Shown: positions 12,648 to 23,117, counted from the stretch's first letter. The stretch is DNA of 64,000 nt from Asterias amurensis (GCF_032118995.1 NC_092649.1:26161927-26225926), one strand, 5' to 3'. Numbers and translations: made by a program. Notes: a model not told the origin generated them from the letters alone.

Positions 12648-15600
12648 ACAAAAACAATTGTTGGTTTTGAGAGAGTTACCAGTACATTGTATAAAAACAA
12701 AACATCATGTGTTACATTGTATTTTACTTATTGTATAAGGGGGGTGGGGGGGGGGGTAGCCTATGTATTTAATTCAATTGTTAACCCATTAGAGCATTAT
12801 TAAAGTCCAAGCAAGCTGCCACATGCCAAACTAGCTACACACAGTGTACAACCATGGAGCATAGAATAAAAACATGGAGCAACATGATGTACCATATAGT
12901 GCTGGGCGAAAAGTGAAATTTTGATATTCGGATACCGCTGGCCAACTATCCGAAATTAACCAGATATTCGAATAGTTTTTTTCGCGGCTAGAGGGCGCTT
13001 ATAAAATTTTTAAAAAAAATTGCCGCTAGAGGGCGCTGTTAGTTTGTGAATGAGATCGTATGGGCGGATTGATATTAGTTTTAGACAGTGTCACTCGGTT
13101 CATTCATAAAAATAACCAGATCTAATTTAAAGATGGCGATTTGCTTTTTCTTTTGATTGTGATTGACTCTACGTGAAGGAAAACTTTCGTAATCTTTGAA
13201 CAAATTACATCAGAAATGTCATTGTTTTAACTCTTACTTAATTTATGCTGTTTTATGCTGTCTTAATAGAAGTTTCATAAGGATTCAGACAAAACATTCC
13301 TATCAGTTTTCGCCCGACATCCGCGGATATTCGGATATTAAAAGAATATCCGGTTACTTGGTTGTAATTACAGAACTATCCGGTTTATAAATAGGTATTT
13401 GCGCCCTATGCGGATATCCCGTTAAGAAAAAAAAGGCATTCGCGGTTACGGATAGGAAAACCTATTCGCCATTAACCGGATATTCGAATAATTCGCCCAG
13501 GCCTAGTACCATATATAATGTACAGGTAGGCCTACGTACAAGGGTCAACAAATACCCTAAGGATGATATTGTTCTTGCAGGTTTATCTGGGTAAATTATC
13601 ACTTTAATAATTAGATAATCAGTTTTAACAACCCCAGTGAACTCTGAAAGCATCAATGCTTCAAGGTACAATTAGCATGTTACCCACGTTGTAACCCTTG
13701 TACACAATGCTATAATATGTATACGTGTACAGAACACTTGAACAGATGCGTGCACCACATGTGTCAAAAATGTGTGGTTTGAATTTGTGTGCAATTTTCA
13801 AATGAAATGTGCAATGTACTATATTTATAGTAAAGTACATGACTTTTGTTCAATAGGCCTTGATACAATGCAACACTGTAACAATCTGGTTTGCCATTAT
13901 TATTTCCTGTGTGCAAGAACTAAAAGAACAATGCACACACACACCCTTCCCATATAAATGAATGATGATTGTCAATGTAATGTCAGAACATGTGACAAAA
14001 AATGTGTTGTGCATGCAAGTTAGTAGCCTACTTCATGAAGAGTGTGGTGATGCACTATGCACACAATGTACTGTACATACTTGTAAGTACCATAGAGAAA
14101 TATATAAGAACTAGAGGGCGCACGAGTGATGCTTCGTGCACAAACGCCACGGGACCGCAAGATGACAAGCGCGTCATTCTGCACGTGCGTTGAATATGAA
14201 ATACACGTTTGAGGGTTTTTTTATTGAACGCTCACGCGATGCTGTTTGTTCAACTACCAAATTGGCCGCACAAACACACGCTGTGAGATGCCAGTTTTGT
14301 CAACTTAGAAAATGGCCGCATGCGCGCATGCCGGAGCGCGTTTATAGGCCAATGCGCCCTCTAGTTCTTATATATAACTCTATGGTAAGTACAGATCATC
14401 TACACCATAGAGTTATATATTTAGAACTAAAGGGCTCACTGGCCTATATACGCGACCCGGCATGCGCGCAGGCAGCCATTTGCTAAGTTGACAAAACAGG
14501 CATTGCTTAGCGTGTGTTTGTGCGGCCATTTTGTAAGTTGGCAAAGCAGCATCGCGTAGCGTTCAATAAACACAAACTCCAACATGTGTGTCATACTCAA
14601 CGCGCGTACAGAATGGCGCGCGCGTGTCTCCTTGCAGTCCCGTAGTGTTTGTGCAAGAAGCATCAAGAAGATGATCTATGAGATCATCTAATCAAACTTG
14701 TATACAAACAAACAAACAAACAGCAAAAAATTATACTTGTTTACATGGAGTACACATGAACAGTTAAACTAACATTGCATAAATGCACACAACAGCTAAA
14801 CGTGTACATCCTGTGCATTTAAATGACATTTCAGTCTCTGTTTATGATAAATTGAAGATGGCTACATGATGATGATTATTGGTGAATGTTCCAACATGAA
14901 GTCTCAGTCTGTTTTGAAAAAAAAAAACATTTTCAAAAATTATTTCAGCCTATCCCCTATGAATTTATGATTTATTTTTAAAGATGTGGATACACTGAAT
15001 ACACTGATTTATCACCAGTCTGCTGGTCAAAACAGTTAAAACGTCCAGAGGACCAATTGTAGTTCTCAGACCAGTATTAACAGTTACATCATGGAGGAGG
15101 AAAACAAATTATTCCTCCATGGAATGTACATGTACACTACATGTACAAGTACTCCTGCTTGCTAGTTTATTCCTGAAGACCCATTGCTACATGCACACAA
15201 ATGTAGTGTTTTACAAATGTAAAACACTACGTAATACGTGTAGTTCAAATTACAAGTCCCATGCTGATATGACAATGCTGATTAATAAATCGTAAAACAG
15301 TGTAAAATCTGTTGGACCAGTGAACTAAATCTGGCCCTGCAGTACAACTTCCTATTACATTAGCAGTTAGCACTAAATAGCAATGAACTCTGTAACAAGC
15401 CTCCACTTAACCACAATGTACTGTACAATTGCTTTTTGTCCACTTTCTGTTTTGTCCAGTACAGGAAATGCTTTATTTTTAATGACCTTGGCACTAACCC
15501 TCCCCATGTGTGACAGTTTGTTTGTCACTTTACATTTATTAAAACAGTGCAAGGTGTCACTTACACTAAGAAGTAAGAACTGGTTATTGTGGAGGTCAAA

Positions 15601-18600
15601 GCAACGAAATTGGCTAATATTATTTGGTTTACGGTAACACCATGTGTGTATCTACTAGCCAGGTAGAGTTTGTTCTTAGGGAACTGTCTTTCTTTATTCT
15701 ACTACCACAGTTCTGAAAAGAACTGTCCTGCTTTTTAACTATTACCTGGGCGGATGATATAGAAAACAGTCTGGGACTACTACTTTAGCTTACAGGATCA
15801 TAATTACCGCGGAGTCGGTTCTTAAATTTTCTTGTGACTAGCTTGCTCTAGTCATCGTAAAAATGAACTGTAGGCCTGGGCCCTACATAAAAATCCGCTG
15901 GAAATCCAACATAGAAAATAAAAAAATCTAAACTTTCTGTTACCAGAAGGATCAAGGCTGTCGTCCTGATGGGTTCCATGCATGGACTGTGTGAATATGC
16001 GCATGTCAATGGCTGATTGGAGTCCAATGTGCGTTTGCACTTTTCATTCCCCCCCCCCCCATTATACATACAGTACATTATATCTGACATTGACACATCA
16101 CCAGTACATTCAAACATTTTTAATGAATACTGAAGGTACACACCGTGATAGTCAAAAAGAACATTCTAGTTGCACGCCATGTAAAATGTTCATGACAGGC
16201 AACACTAAGTATCCACGATACCAACGGGCTCACCATGAGGCATAAATGTCAGGTCGTAACCCTGTAGTAACTCATCAGCCGAGACAGATAACATGGCAGC
16301 GATGTCTGATTTGACATTCTGTACATTCCTCTCTCATTGTAACAGTAGTGCTTGATACTTTGTCGATATTAATTTGTGGTATTTCCTGGTATTATTTATT
16401 TTGTAAAAACATGTACACATTGCAGTATTAACACAGTCTGCTGTGCACTTGCTCACAGACTGACATTAAACTGGAACACTCTGCATCCTGTATCCATTTA
16501 AATGCACTTTAAAAGTTAAAGTGAAGGATTGCCCTTTATCAATGGCACAATACATGCAGAACACAGGTCCAATAACTACAACATGACTGAAATTTGGCAG
16601 AGACCAAATGTATTACAGTTGGTGAAAGAGACAAATTTCAGTTTGGTACACACATAAATGTAAAACCGGGGACCTTTAACAAAAGAGGAAAATAGGGTCC
16701 GCGGTTCGGTAAAGGTCCCCAGATGAAAGCGTGTACATAACCAATGAAAGCTGTTGCCAAATAGTTTGAGTATTTAAACAAAAGAGTGACAATAGGGGGT
16801 CCCGATTGAAGGTGTTTACACAGATCCATGTGTTGGAATTGTATCCAGCACTCATTCCCTAAAGGTGATGTCATCACACAATCTGTGTCTACAACTACTA
16901 ATAACTTCTTACTTCAATGCCAAACTCACTGGCACACACTCAACTGACACAAGTCACTGTGACTGTCCAACCATGGAGGAAGTTATTCCTCCATGGTCCA
17001 ACTTGCTACGAATGCCAACTGTCACAAGACAGTATACTCTCTAATTGGGGCAATTATTAAGTTTTAATTAAATGTTTTTTGGTCCTAACAATTACAGGTG
17101 AAAATAACACATTGAATTCTGCATTTAAGTCCAAACCCCCTAATTCAACCCCCCCCCCCCACCCTGCAGCCAGCCGTGACCTACTTCCACCGAGAACGAC
17201 CAAATCAGATTTATTGTCTACATTTATATCTCACTGGTACTCGACAAAGTCTACTTCTGGATGTAAAAGCTGAGGTGAAGACTACATGTAGGTGTGCGTA
17301 AAACAGGTGGAAAGTTGTGCTTTTAAAGTAATTAGGTGCAAGTAAAAACAACACTAGTTGTAGTTGGTCACGTGTTGGTCATGCCCATCACCATCACTTC
17401 ACCCTACATTCCTAGAACTAGCACACTTATTAATGACTATGGAGGTTTTTACGGCATCATCACTTTACTATGAAGCGATAATCGCTTATCTTGGTCAATC
17501 ACTTCACCATACAAGTACAACTTCCTAGAGCTAGCACACTTCACCCTACATTCCTAGAACTAGCACACTTTATTAATGACTATGGAAGTTGTTACGGTAT
17601 CATCACTGTACTATGAAATAAAGGCTGCGATAATCGCTTGTGGTCAATTGTAGTGTCCCAACAAAGAGCTGCACCGGACCATGTACTCAAAATTTTCATG
17701 TGTTTACGTCAACAATTTACATACATTTTTCATTTTACGAACACGTACGAATTTAGTAGGGTATATTTAATTGAAATATTGCAAAATTTCAACCTGTGTT
17801 GGTACGTCATATCCCTCCCACCTACGCGCATCACTGTTGAGAGGATCAAGGGTATACAATTTTACTGCAATGACGAAGTTGCGATGATCGTATTCTCCAT
17901 CCTCCCTATTCCTAGAACTATGAGGTTCATTCTGCTATCGTCTCCATGAACATTCCTCGTTCTGCCATTGTCTCCACGAATGTTCGTCATTCCGCTAACC
18001 TCTCCTCAATATGTTCGTGGAGACGATAGCGGACCGAACCTCATATCATACTTCTAGGAGTAAATTCTCCCCAACGGTCGCAGAGGATGGAGGGTTCCGA
18101 TTATCGCATCAACCCCAATCCACCTAGCCTGAATTCATACTTACATGAGCATCGAATACACTGTCGAAAGCCCCAAATAACCCCTCCACACTGGTCGCAC
18201 CACGTGAAGTTTGAAAACACTGGAACAAAGTTATGTCCCTCTCCATTTCCTTGGATAAGTTCCTCCCCGTCCTCTCCAGCTATCAACGATGAAGAGTCCG
18301 AACTCGTATCCGAATCGTCCTCATCCAAAGGGTTCCATTCCAACCAGGTACTTGACCCATTGGCTGCAAATTCAGTCTCAGCAGCTGAGGGCACGGCGGT
18401 GGGGATGTGGTTTTCTTTGGGTTTTACTTGAGGTGAAGAGGAGGAATAAGATGAACTTCTGGGACGATGTGGTTCAACTACTGAGGAGTTCTTTCTCGAA
18501 GGAGGTTTGGACTTAGTTCCACTGGATTGTTTGGCGTCAGACTGCCCACCGCTTCCCCCGAATAGATAATTCCAACCAGAGAGCAAAAGGCTGTTTCGAT

Positions 18601-18952
18601 GTCCACCATTCCGTTGCTGTTGATTCTTCAACATGTGCTCGTCGTCTTCAGACGAATTGATTGACTCGCCAGACTCGAAAAACTCCGAGTCAGAAAACCT
18701 CCCGGAGTCTGACGATATACTGGTTCTCGACTCCAACGTTCTCATCTCCACAAACTCCGACATTTTAGTCCAAAGGGACGACAGTACACCGCTAGAATTG
18801 GCGCCGTTTTCGGTGAAAGTGTTGCTGCTGTTGTTAGTATTTCCCGGTTGAGTTGTGTGCGCTTCACTGTTGTGGTCGGGAATCATGGATGACGTAGTGT
18901 TGTCAGCAGATCGGGTTGCAGTTTTGTCGTCAGTGCTGCTTGCTGATGCCAT
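283..18952 (-). CDS. RASSF1/5-like C1 and Ras-association domain protein, first two exons (partial)
   Basis: Two exons are visible: 18145-18952 (ATG at 18952, 269 codons plus one base) and 283-521, joined phase 1. The first ~235 residues are Ser/Asn-rich, acidic and probably disordered. A C1 zinc finger follows at about residues 240-287. It is split by the intron after 'RQCIRCS' and continues 'CKYTCHYKCRNEVRLDC', giving His plus Cys ligands in the order H-C-C-C-C-H-C-C. The 'TWCD.CG..IWG' and 'TCHYKCR' words are those of RASSF1A/RASSF5. After a short linker the second exon encodes what looks like the start of a Ras-association fold (two strands, then 'RDEILLRLFKEFRLYDLEK', compare the helix of RASSF RA domains). 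Known role of the family: tumour-suppressor scaffolds that bind Ras-type GTPases and MST kinases. The C1-RA linker is much shorter than in vertebrate RASSF1/5, so another C1-RA protein is possible. The second exon could instead end at 400 (GTAAAT) rather than 283 (GTAAGT). The remaining exons lie left of the window. Confidence 0.75.
583..816. mobile_element. Palindromic MITE, 'GGGCCCAATTTCATA' family
   Basis: The two halves, about 583-665 and 724-816, are inverted copies of each other, starting GGCCCAATTTCATAG and sharing the 'CAACCAAATTTCC' core. They form a long foldback with a short spacer. Relatives lie at 21811-22009, 20642-20830 and 26283-26480. It sits about 60 bp upstream of a RASSF-like splice acceptor. 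Confidence 0.75.
1721..1865. mobile_element. Small TIR MITE, 'AAGCCYGRTTCAT' family
   Basis: The ends are inverted: AAGCCCGATTCATACTTCCT at the left and the complement of AAGCCTGGTTCATTCTCTTC at the right, both running into 'GCGAATGCGAA'. Total about 145 bp with no coding capacity. Confidence 0.6.
1876..2385 (+). mobile_element. Two copies of a tRNA-headed SINE (SINE-D)
   Basis: Copies at about 1876-2165 and 2237-2385 share a leader ending 'TACAATGGCTCRGTTGTTAGA' in parts. They carry a box-A-like (TGGCTCAGTTGTTAGA) and a box-B-like (GGTTCAAGTTC) promoter. A third body fragment is at 3515-3645. They look tRNA-derived but cannot fold as a working tRNA. Confidence 0.55.
2393..2748. mobile_element. 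TIR MITE ending in GCCATTGGACCCTTTCGGTA
   Basis: Perfect 20-bp inverted ends, flanked on both sides by TTTAA, with an internal palindrome around 2552-2572 (TCTCGATATCGAGA). It belongs to the TTAA-preferring group seen elsewhere in the window. Confidence 0.7.
3646..4310. other. RASSF-like intron, no gene seen
   Basis: Only a short cluster of 'TCACGCATT' words on both strands (about 4005-4092) stands out. There is no ORF or recognisable element. Confidence 0.5.
4312..4732. mobile_element. TTAA-type foldback MITE, copy 1
   Basis: Ends 'GGCACTGGACACTATTGG' and its diverged complement near 4722-4732. The interior shares the family words 'AATCTGTGAAATTTGA' and 'TTCAGAGGGAGCCGT'. It is an old, diverged copy. 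Confidence 0.65.
5079..5453. mobile_element. TTAA-type foldback MITE, subfamily 2
   Basis: Begins TTAAAGGGAAGGTACACG and ends GTGTACCTTCCCATTAAG, so it is bounded by TTAA-like sites. The interior is related to subfamily 1 but the ends differ. A second copy is at 57595-57930. Confidence 0.75.
5774..6132. mobile_element. TTAA-type foldback MITE, copy 2
   Basis: Ends AAGGCACTGGACACTATTGG and a diverged inverse at 6115-6131. Family interior is present ('ACGGCTCCCTCTGAAG', 'GATGACCAATTGAG'). Confidence 0.65.
6133..8860. other. RASSF-like intron, fragmentary repeats
   Basis: There is a (TCAA)n run with a SINE-tail-like segment at 6298-6420, and a SINE-A body fragment at 6821-6960 containing 'GCTAACACACATCGGTGTAT'. 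A ~100-bp segment around 'CCCCTGCACTGATGC' occurs twice (about 8110-8200 and 8260-8385). No conserved coding sequence was seen. Confidence 0.5.
8861..9137 (-). CDS. Candidate alternative first exon or nested small gene in the RASSF-like intron
   Basis: An open frame starts at an ATG at 9137 and runs 92 codons to a good donor (GGTAAGA) at 8860/8861, ending in phase 1. That is the same phase as the first exon of the surrounding RASSF-like gene, so it could splice in frame to the exon at 521. The peptide is basic and Trp-rich ('MKRWMWDYYNEGLLPSEWW') and I do not recognise it. Just upstream (9234-9247) there is an X-box-like site, and an AAGATGG word, as often seen near start sites, lies at about 9202-9210. 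RASSF genes elsewhere use internal promoters to make forms lacking C1, but this exon would leave half a C1 finger. It may instead be a separate small gene or a chance frame. Confidence 0.3.
9250..11664. other. RASSF-like intron, low-complexity stretches
   Basis: Holds ACATGTA-rich sequence (9520-9545) and a (TTTG)n microsatellite at 10643-10680. A short duplicated 'TATCTTTCTGACTGATGTAT' occurs at about 11195-11215 and 11257-11276. No gene was recognised. Confidence 0.5.
11665..11781. mobile_element. Small TIR MITE ending in ATGCATGA
   Basis: About 35-bp imperfect inverted ends: ATGCATGAGGTACGTCAC at the left, and at the right the complement of ATGCATGACGTCCTAATG. The ends run on to AAAACGAGGC and AAAATGAGGC. 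Non-coding. Confidence 0.55.
12591..12648. repeat. (AAAT)n microsatellite
   Basis: About fourteen uninterrupted AAAT units. A G-rich run follows at 12739-12756. Confidence 0.9.
12897..13505. mobile_element. Non-autonomous hAT-type DNA transposon with 8-bp target duplication
   Basis: Ends are TAGTGCTGGGCGAA at the left and the complement of TAGGCCTGGGCGAA at the right. The element is flanked by the same 8 bp, GTACCATA, at 12889-12896 and 13506-13513. The interior is rich in 'GGATATTCG' and 'AACCGGATA' words on both strands. There is no transposase frame, so it depends on a source element elsewhere. The intact target duplication suggests moderate age. Confidence 0.85.
14090..14385. mobile_element. 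TIR MITE with 6-bp target duplication (right-hand partner inverted at 14405)
   Basis: Inverted ends start CCATAGAG and extend about 33 bp through 'AGAACTAGAGGGCGC'. TAAGTA flanks both sides (14084-14089 and 14386-14391). The interior is GC-rich with 'AAATGGCCGCA' and 'GCATGCGCGCATGC' words. Non-coding. Confidence 0.8.
14405..14670. mobile_element. Second copy of the CCATAGAG MITE, inverted and end-truncated
   Basis: Starts 'CCATAGAGTTATATAT' and runs as the diverged reverse complement of the element at 14090-14385, with a 19-bp spacer between them. Its far terminal repeat is missing. The two together form a large imperfect hairpin. Confidence 0.75.
15089..15122. repeat. Diverged CCATGGAGGAA micro-palindrome
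   Basis: TCATGGAGGAG and TTCCTCCATGG arms around a short A-rich centre. Related to the sharper copies at 16971 and 19787, but without clear flanking repeats. Confidence 0.5.
16971..16996. repeat. 26-nt micro-palindrome with 5-bp flanking repeat
   Basis: CCATGGAGGAA, GTTA, TTCCTCCATGG, flanked on both sides by TCCAA. It looks like a minimal insertion of two joined terminal repeats. Confidence 0.65.
17395..18062. repeat. Local direct and inverted duplications next to RASSF-like exon 1
   Basis: A ~100-bp segment starting 'CCTACATTCCTAGAACTAGC' occurs at about 17402-17500 and 17544-17645. Further on, 'CTATGAGGTTC..TGCTATCGTCTCC' (17918-17948) is repeated inverted as 'GGAGACGATAGCGGACC' to 'CTAGGAG' (18018-18060). 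The two form an imperfect stem. Confidence 0.6.
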
Positions 18953-19786
18953 AACCTTTCGCTCATGGTCATGTGTGTATTGCCGAGTTGAATTGTTTTT
19001 CTTGATCCCAGGAAATTACTTGGTGATAACCACGGGTTGTTCTAACTAATTCCACAAGGTTGGCACGACACTGAACCCGTGAAAAAGATGTGTAATGCTT
19101 AAAACATTCCTTTCGTAGCTAGCACACCACTGGCAGTGAGTAATTCATTGGCAATCAAACAATGGCTGTTTGACACCAGAAAACGTATACGATTTCGAGC
19201 AATGCGGGTAGTTCACAAAAAAATGGTTCCAAAAGCCGACATTAGACGAAATTCTTGTTGTTTGACCACAGTACACAAGATAGTTTATCTTTCAAGCAGC
19301 AATAATCATAGTCCAACGTCTACCGGCTACAGCATTAATTTTGTAAGCTCAATCCTTATCAGATTCAGACGAAATTTAATTTCCAATCTGCAAAAAGTGC
19401 ACTGGAGCGCATCACTTGCTACTAGGGAAAACATGCTGGCACGGCCAACGTGTCCAAGAATTTCAGTGAAGAAAATGCATTCACAATGAATGAGTCATCA
19501 TCTACTTTTGTTTCTCTTTTTACGATGTGGTCGACGATGACTCACCTGAAAATATCTAGGTAGATGAGGGAGTCCCCAAGATCATCCATTAAGACAAAAG
19601 CAATTTTCAGGAGAACATCTTCAAGCTTCTTGAAGCAGCGGGGGTGAGATTACATCATAATGTTGTTGCCCCCTTACCGGAAAATGGTGCGGTCTTATTT
19701 TGGAAATTGGATTAACAGATAATGGCGTATGCTTTGTTAGGAAACCAAACATAAAATGCACGTGTGCGCTCACCCAGCCTGGGCAA

Positions 19787-19826
19787 CCATGGAGGAATAA
19801 ACTAGATCTAGTTTATTCCTCCATGG
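19787..19826. repeat. Perfect 40-nt palindrome with 5-bp flanking repeat
   Basis: Arms CCATGGAGGAATAAACTAGA and its exact complement with no spacer, flanked on both sides by GGCAA. Confidence 0.8.
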
Positions 19827-20641
19827 GGCAACTAAATAAAGGGGCTTGATTGTTCGCAAGTCTCTGCTGATGCGAAGGCTTTAAATCCTGTTTACGGTCA
19901 CAGGTTTCACGATTGTATGATAAACGATGATTGAGTTTAAAAGATTTACATTAATTAAGGTCACAGCATTCCAATGAACAAATAAATTATTTAAAAAACA
20001 TTTTAAAAACATCATGGCTCTCTAGAGAATTATTTATTCTACCTCCATGATTCAAGCAAATAACCACCAAAATTGTGTAGTTTTTAATTATTTTCTTGAC
20101 CTTGAACAGGCTGTAATTTTGAGGTGTTAACAATTTGGTTCAGTCTTCAAAATGGCAGACATAGTTCAAATAGTAAGAGGAAAACACACACTTTCGAGGG
20201 ATATTTGTGCGTATAATCCCTTCTTTTGAAACATATATCATGTTGAAAAATTAGTTTTTCCTCCATGATCTAAACAACGCTTTTTTATGCCCGAAGTGCA
20301 AAATCTGATTGCAACGTGCCCATTTAAGTTGTTTTCAACAAAATAATAATAAACCATACACCCATACACAGCCCTGTGACAGTTCCAGTCAGTGTTGTAT
20401 TGTTGACAATGAATCAACAAGTAAGCTCTTCAATAGAGGATTTGTAGTGGTTTAATTCTTCTCAAAGGAGATGTCAAACAATGACCCCAAATATGCAGGT
20501 CAAGTCTCAATCCACGATTCAAGCCGAGTGTCTGTGCCAATTGGACAACTATAAAGGAAGTTCCTGAAAACTTTATATACTTCTTTAAGATATAGCACAG
20601 GATTTGTAATTAACAGGAAAACGAATAATCACATTCAATCT

Positions 20642-20830
20642 GGACCCAGTTTCATAAACCCTGTAAGCACAGAAAAATCTTGCTTAGCAGAAACATAGTA
20701 CCCAGCCGACATTCCATAAAGATTACATTGGTGCAACTGGCAGCCCACCCAATTTTTTGTTTAGCAAAGAAATTTGCTAAGCAGTGTTTTCTGCTAAACA
20801 TTTACACAAGTTAAGCAGCCTTACTGCTAA
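20642..20830. mobile_element. Diverged 'CCCAATTTCATA' MITE
   Basis: Starts 'GGACCCAGTTTCATAAA' and carries the family words 'TTAGCAGAAA' and 'GCTAAGCAGTG'. The right end is unclear. Confidence 0.45.
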
Positions 20831-21137
20831 ACACTTACACAAGATTACACTCAACTCGGGGCAACAATTTATGCAACAAACTTTTTTAATTTATGAATTA
20901 GGGATGACCTCAGCTGTCACCATTGTCAAAAACTACATACAAATTGAAGCTGTTAAAGTTTTTAAAATCATAAATAAACAACCCACTAAGTACAGGGCAT
21001 TTATCCAGTCTCGGTTAAGACACTCATGAAATCGGTTTGACAGGATTACTTCCAAAAAGGAGAACATTAATTGCAAGAAACTAGGAAGCATTGTTATGTA
21101 GGAATCACATTGAGTAAGATGTGTTTGACTACCACCT

Positions 21138-21272
21138 AGGGTCCATTTCACAAAGAGTTAGGACTAGTCCTAACTTAGGCCTAGTCCTAGGAGATACAAG
21201 AAACTTTAGGTTAGTCCAAAGTCCTAACTCGAGATAAGACAAGTCCTAACTCTTTGTAAAAAACAACCCTGG
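21138..21272. mobile_element. Foldback MITE, 'TTTCACAAAGAGTTAGGACTAG' family
   Basis: Starts 'GGGTCCATTTCACAAAGAG', with repeated 'AGGACTAGTCCTAACTTAGG' type stems and an inverted end 'CTCTTTGTAAAAAACAACCC'. Relatives are at 43818-43984 and around 51152. Confidence 0.65.
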
Positions 21273-21810
21273 GTTAGTTGGGTACCAGGGAGGGCAGAGA
21301 TGGGCTCGTCCTTGGGATAGCTTGTTGAGAAACATATTGAGAACTACATGCATCCAAGTTAAGAAGGAGAAACACTGGCACACAGAATTGAACTACAATG
21401 GATAGGTCTACAGGTTGTGGACGACTCAACAAGTCTTGTCTGAAGTAGGATTTGAAACTTTGCATGGTTGGAGTTTTCCCTCAAATAGAGGAGGTTTGTG
21501 CGGTAGCACCATGTGTAAACTCTTTTGGTCCTAAAAAGAACTTGTGGTTGGCAATTATTTTCTTGGAATGTCAACTTTCCTCGAGTCCTGCATGTAAAAT
21601 AACAATCTCCCATGACTTCAATGGATGCCCGAATCACTGAGTACTTTCTGGCTACAACAGGTAGAACTTACATAAAAGAAGAATTCATTTTTCCCCCTAA
21701 TTTAATTTTAGAATTTGGAATCTCATTTTAGATCTCCACCCATGATTCAATCCCATGGTTTGGTTAAAGTATTATAACAGTTGGGTTTTGATTACATTCC
21801 TGTTACAATC

Positions 21811-22009
21811 TGGGCCCAATTTCATAAAGCTGTTAAGCAGAAAATACTGCTTAGCAAATAGCTTCACTAAGCATAAAAAGGGTGGGCACCAATTGCACCA
21901 ATGTAAACTTTGTGGAATTTTGGCTGGTAACCAGTTTCTGCCAAGCAATACTTTTTAGTGCTTCTCAAGTTTTTTTGTGCTTACAGACAAGCTTTATGAA
22001 ATTGGGCCC
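21811..22009. mobile_element. TIR MITE, 'GGGCCCAATTTCATA' family
   Basis: Ends GGGCCCAATTTCATAAAGCT and its complement AGCTTTATGAAATTGGGCCC are nearly exact inverted repeats. The interior contains 'GCTTAGCAAA' and 'GGTAACCAGTTTCTGCC'. Confidence 0.8.
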
Positions 22010-22603
22010 TGTTTCTTTCTGATGTAATCTGTTTTATTTGTGTTAGTTTAGGTTGCAGTACAATCAAGCTTGTAAGATCAAATTGTTGAACACCCAATAC
22101 AGATAAGTTCACATTTTAAACACTATAGTTTAAAAAATAAAACAAAATAGCGGTTAAATGACTGAATAAAACAAAATATAATCGGTTTCTCTATAAATAA
22201 TTATTTGTCTGACCCGAGTTTATGCTTTTCCCCACTTAACATGAACCATGTATATATAGTATTGCAAAATATGAAAGAAGCGCTAAAACAGCATTAGAAA
22301 AAGTTGAGGAGAATATAGAAGAACTGGTAACATTCTGGGAGGGGTTTGTCATCAAAAATGTACATGAATAAAGAAGCCTGCTTAAAAGGAACCCCTTCTT
22401 CATAATCAACAAACACTTATATACATATCTTAAATCCAACAAATTCAAACATTTTTAAATATCGTGTCCACACAAAATAGTGTAATGCAAGTGTGTGTAT
22501 ACTTAACAGAGTTTGTAAAATTGATTCACCCTTTTTCATAATTACTATTTATCTTTCACTTTTCACTCCAAGAAGTATTCCTTTTCCTTTCTATGAATCA
22601 ATA

Positions 22604-23117
22604 ATTAAAGGCAGTGGACACTATTGGTAATTACTCAAAATAATTATTAGCATAAAACCGTTCTTGGTGACGAGTAATGGGGAGAGGTTGATGGTGTGCT
22701 AGTCTTTCGGACTAGCCAACGGCGCTATCACACGACCGTCGTCTAGCAAAACTAAGACATATCATGTGACGCGCTCTAAACCAATGAAAAGGCAGAATAT
22801 TGGAAAGTGGTGTTATAATATAAATTATTGTGAGAAACGGCTCCCTCTGAAGTGCCATAGTTTTCGAGAAAGAAGTAATTTTCCATGAATTTGATTTCGA
22901 GACCTCAGATTTAGAACTTGAGGTCTCGAAATCAACCATCTAAATGCACACAACTTTGTGTGACAAGGGTGTTTTTTTCTTTCATTATTATCTCGCAAGT
23001 TCGATGACCAATTCAGCTCAAATTTTCACAGGTAGGTTATTTTATGCATATGATGAGATACACCAACTGTGAAGGCTAGTCTTTGATAATTACCAATAGT
23101 GTCCACTGCCTTTAACA
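22604..23117. mobile_element. TTAA-type foldback MITE, full-length copy
   Basis: TTAA, then AGGCAGTGGACACTATTGG, and at the other end the exact inverse followed by TTAA. It has the typical interior, including the inverted 'GAGACCTCAGATTTAGAA' and 'TTCTAAATCTGAGGTCTC'-type hairpin. TTAA flanks are typical of piggyBac-type insertion, which is inference. A 'GTGTGCTAGTCTTTCGG' segment near 22694 looks like an extra internal insert. Confidence 0.85.

Noticed and set aside
14002-14666. Several overlapping ORFs in a GC-rich block
   Set aside because: The GC-rich interior of the CCATAGAG MITE pair lacks stops by composition. The frames on the two strands mirror each other.
18087-18851. Plus-strand ORFs opposite the RASSF-like first exon
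   Set aside because: They are antisense shadows of the minus-strand coding exon, with no splice sites or family similarity of their own.
22712-22939. ORFs sharing the peptide 'SNSWKITSFSKTMALQREPF' (also at 51323-51544, 45302-45538 and in part 34933-35115)
   Set aside because: They recur because they lie in copies of the TTAA-type MITE. The peptide comes from the repeat's hairpin and is not a protein family.
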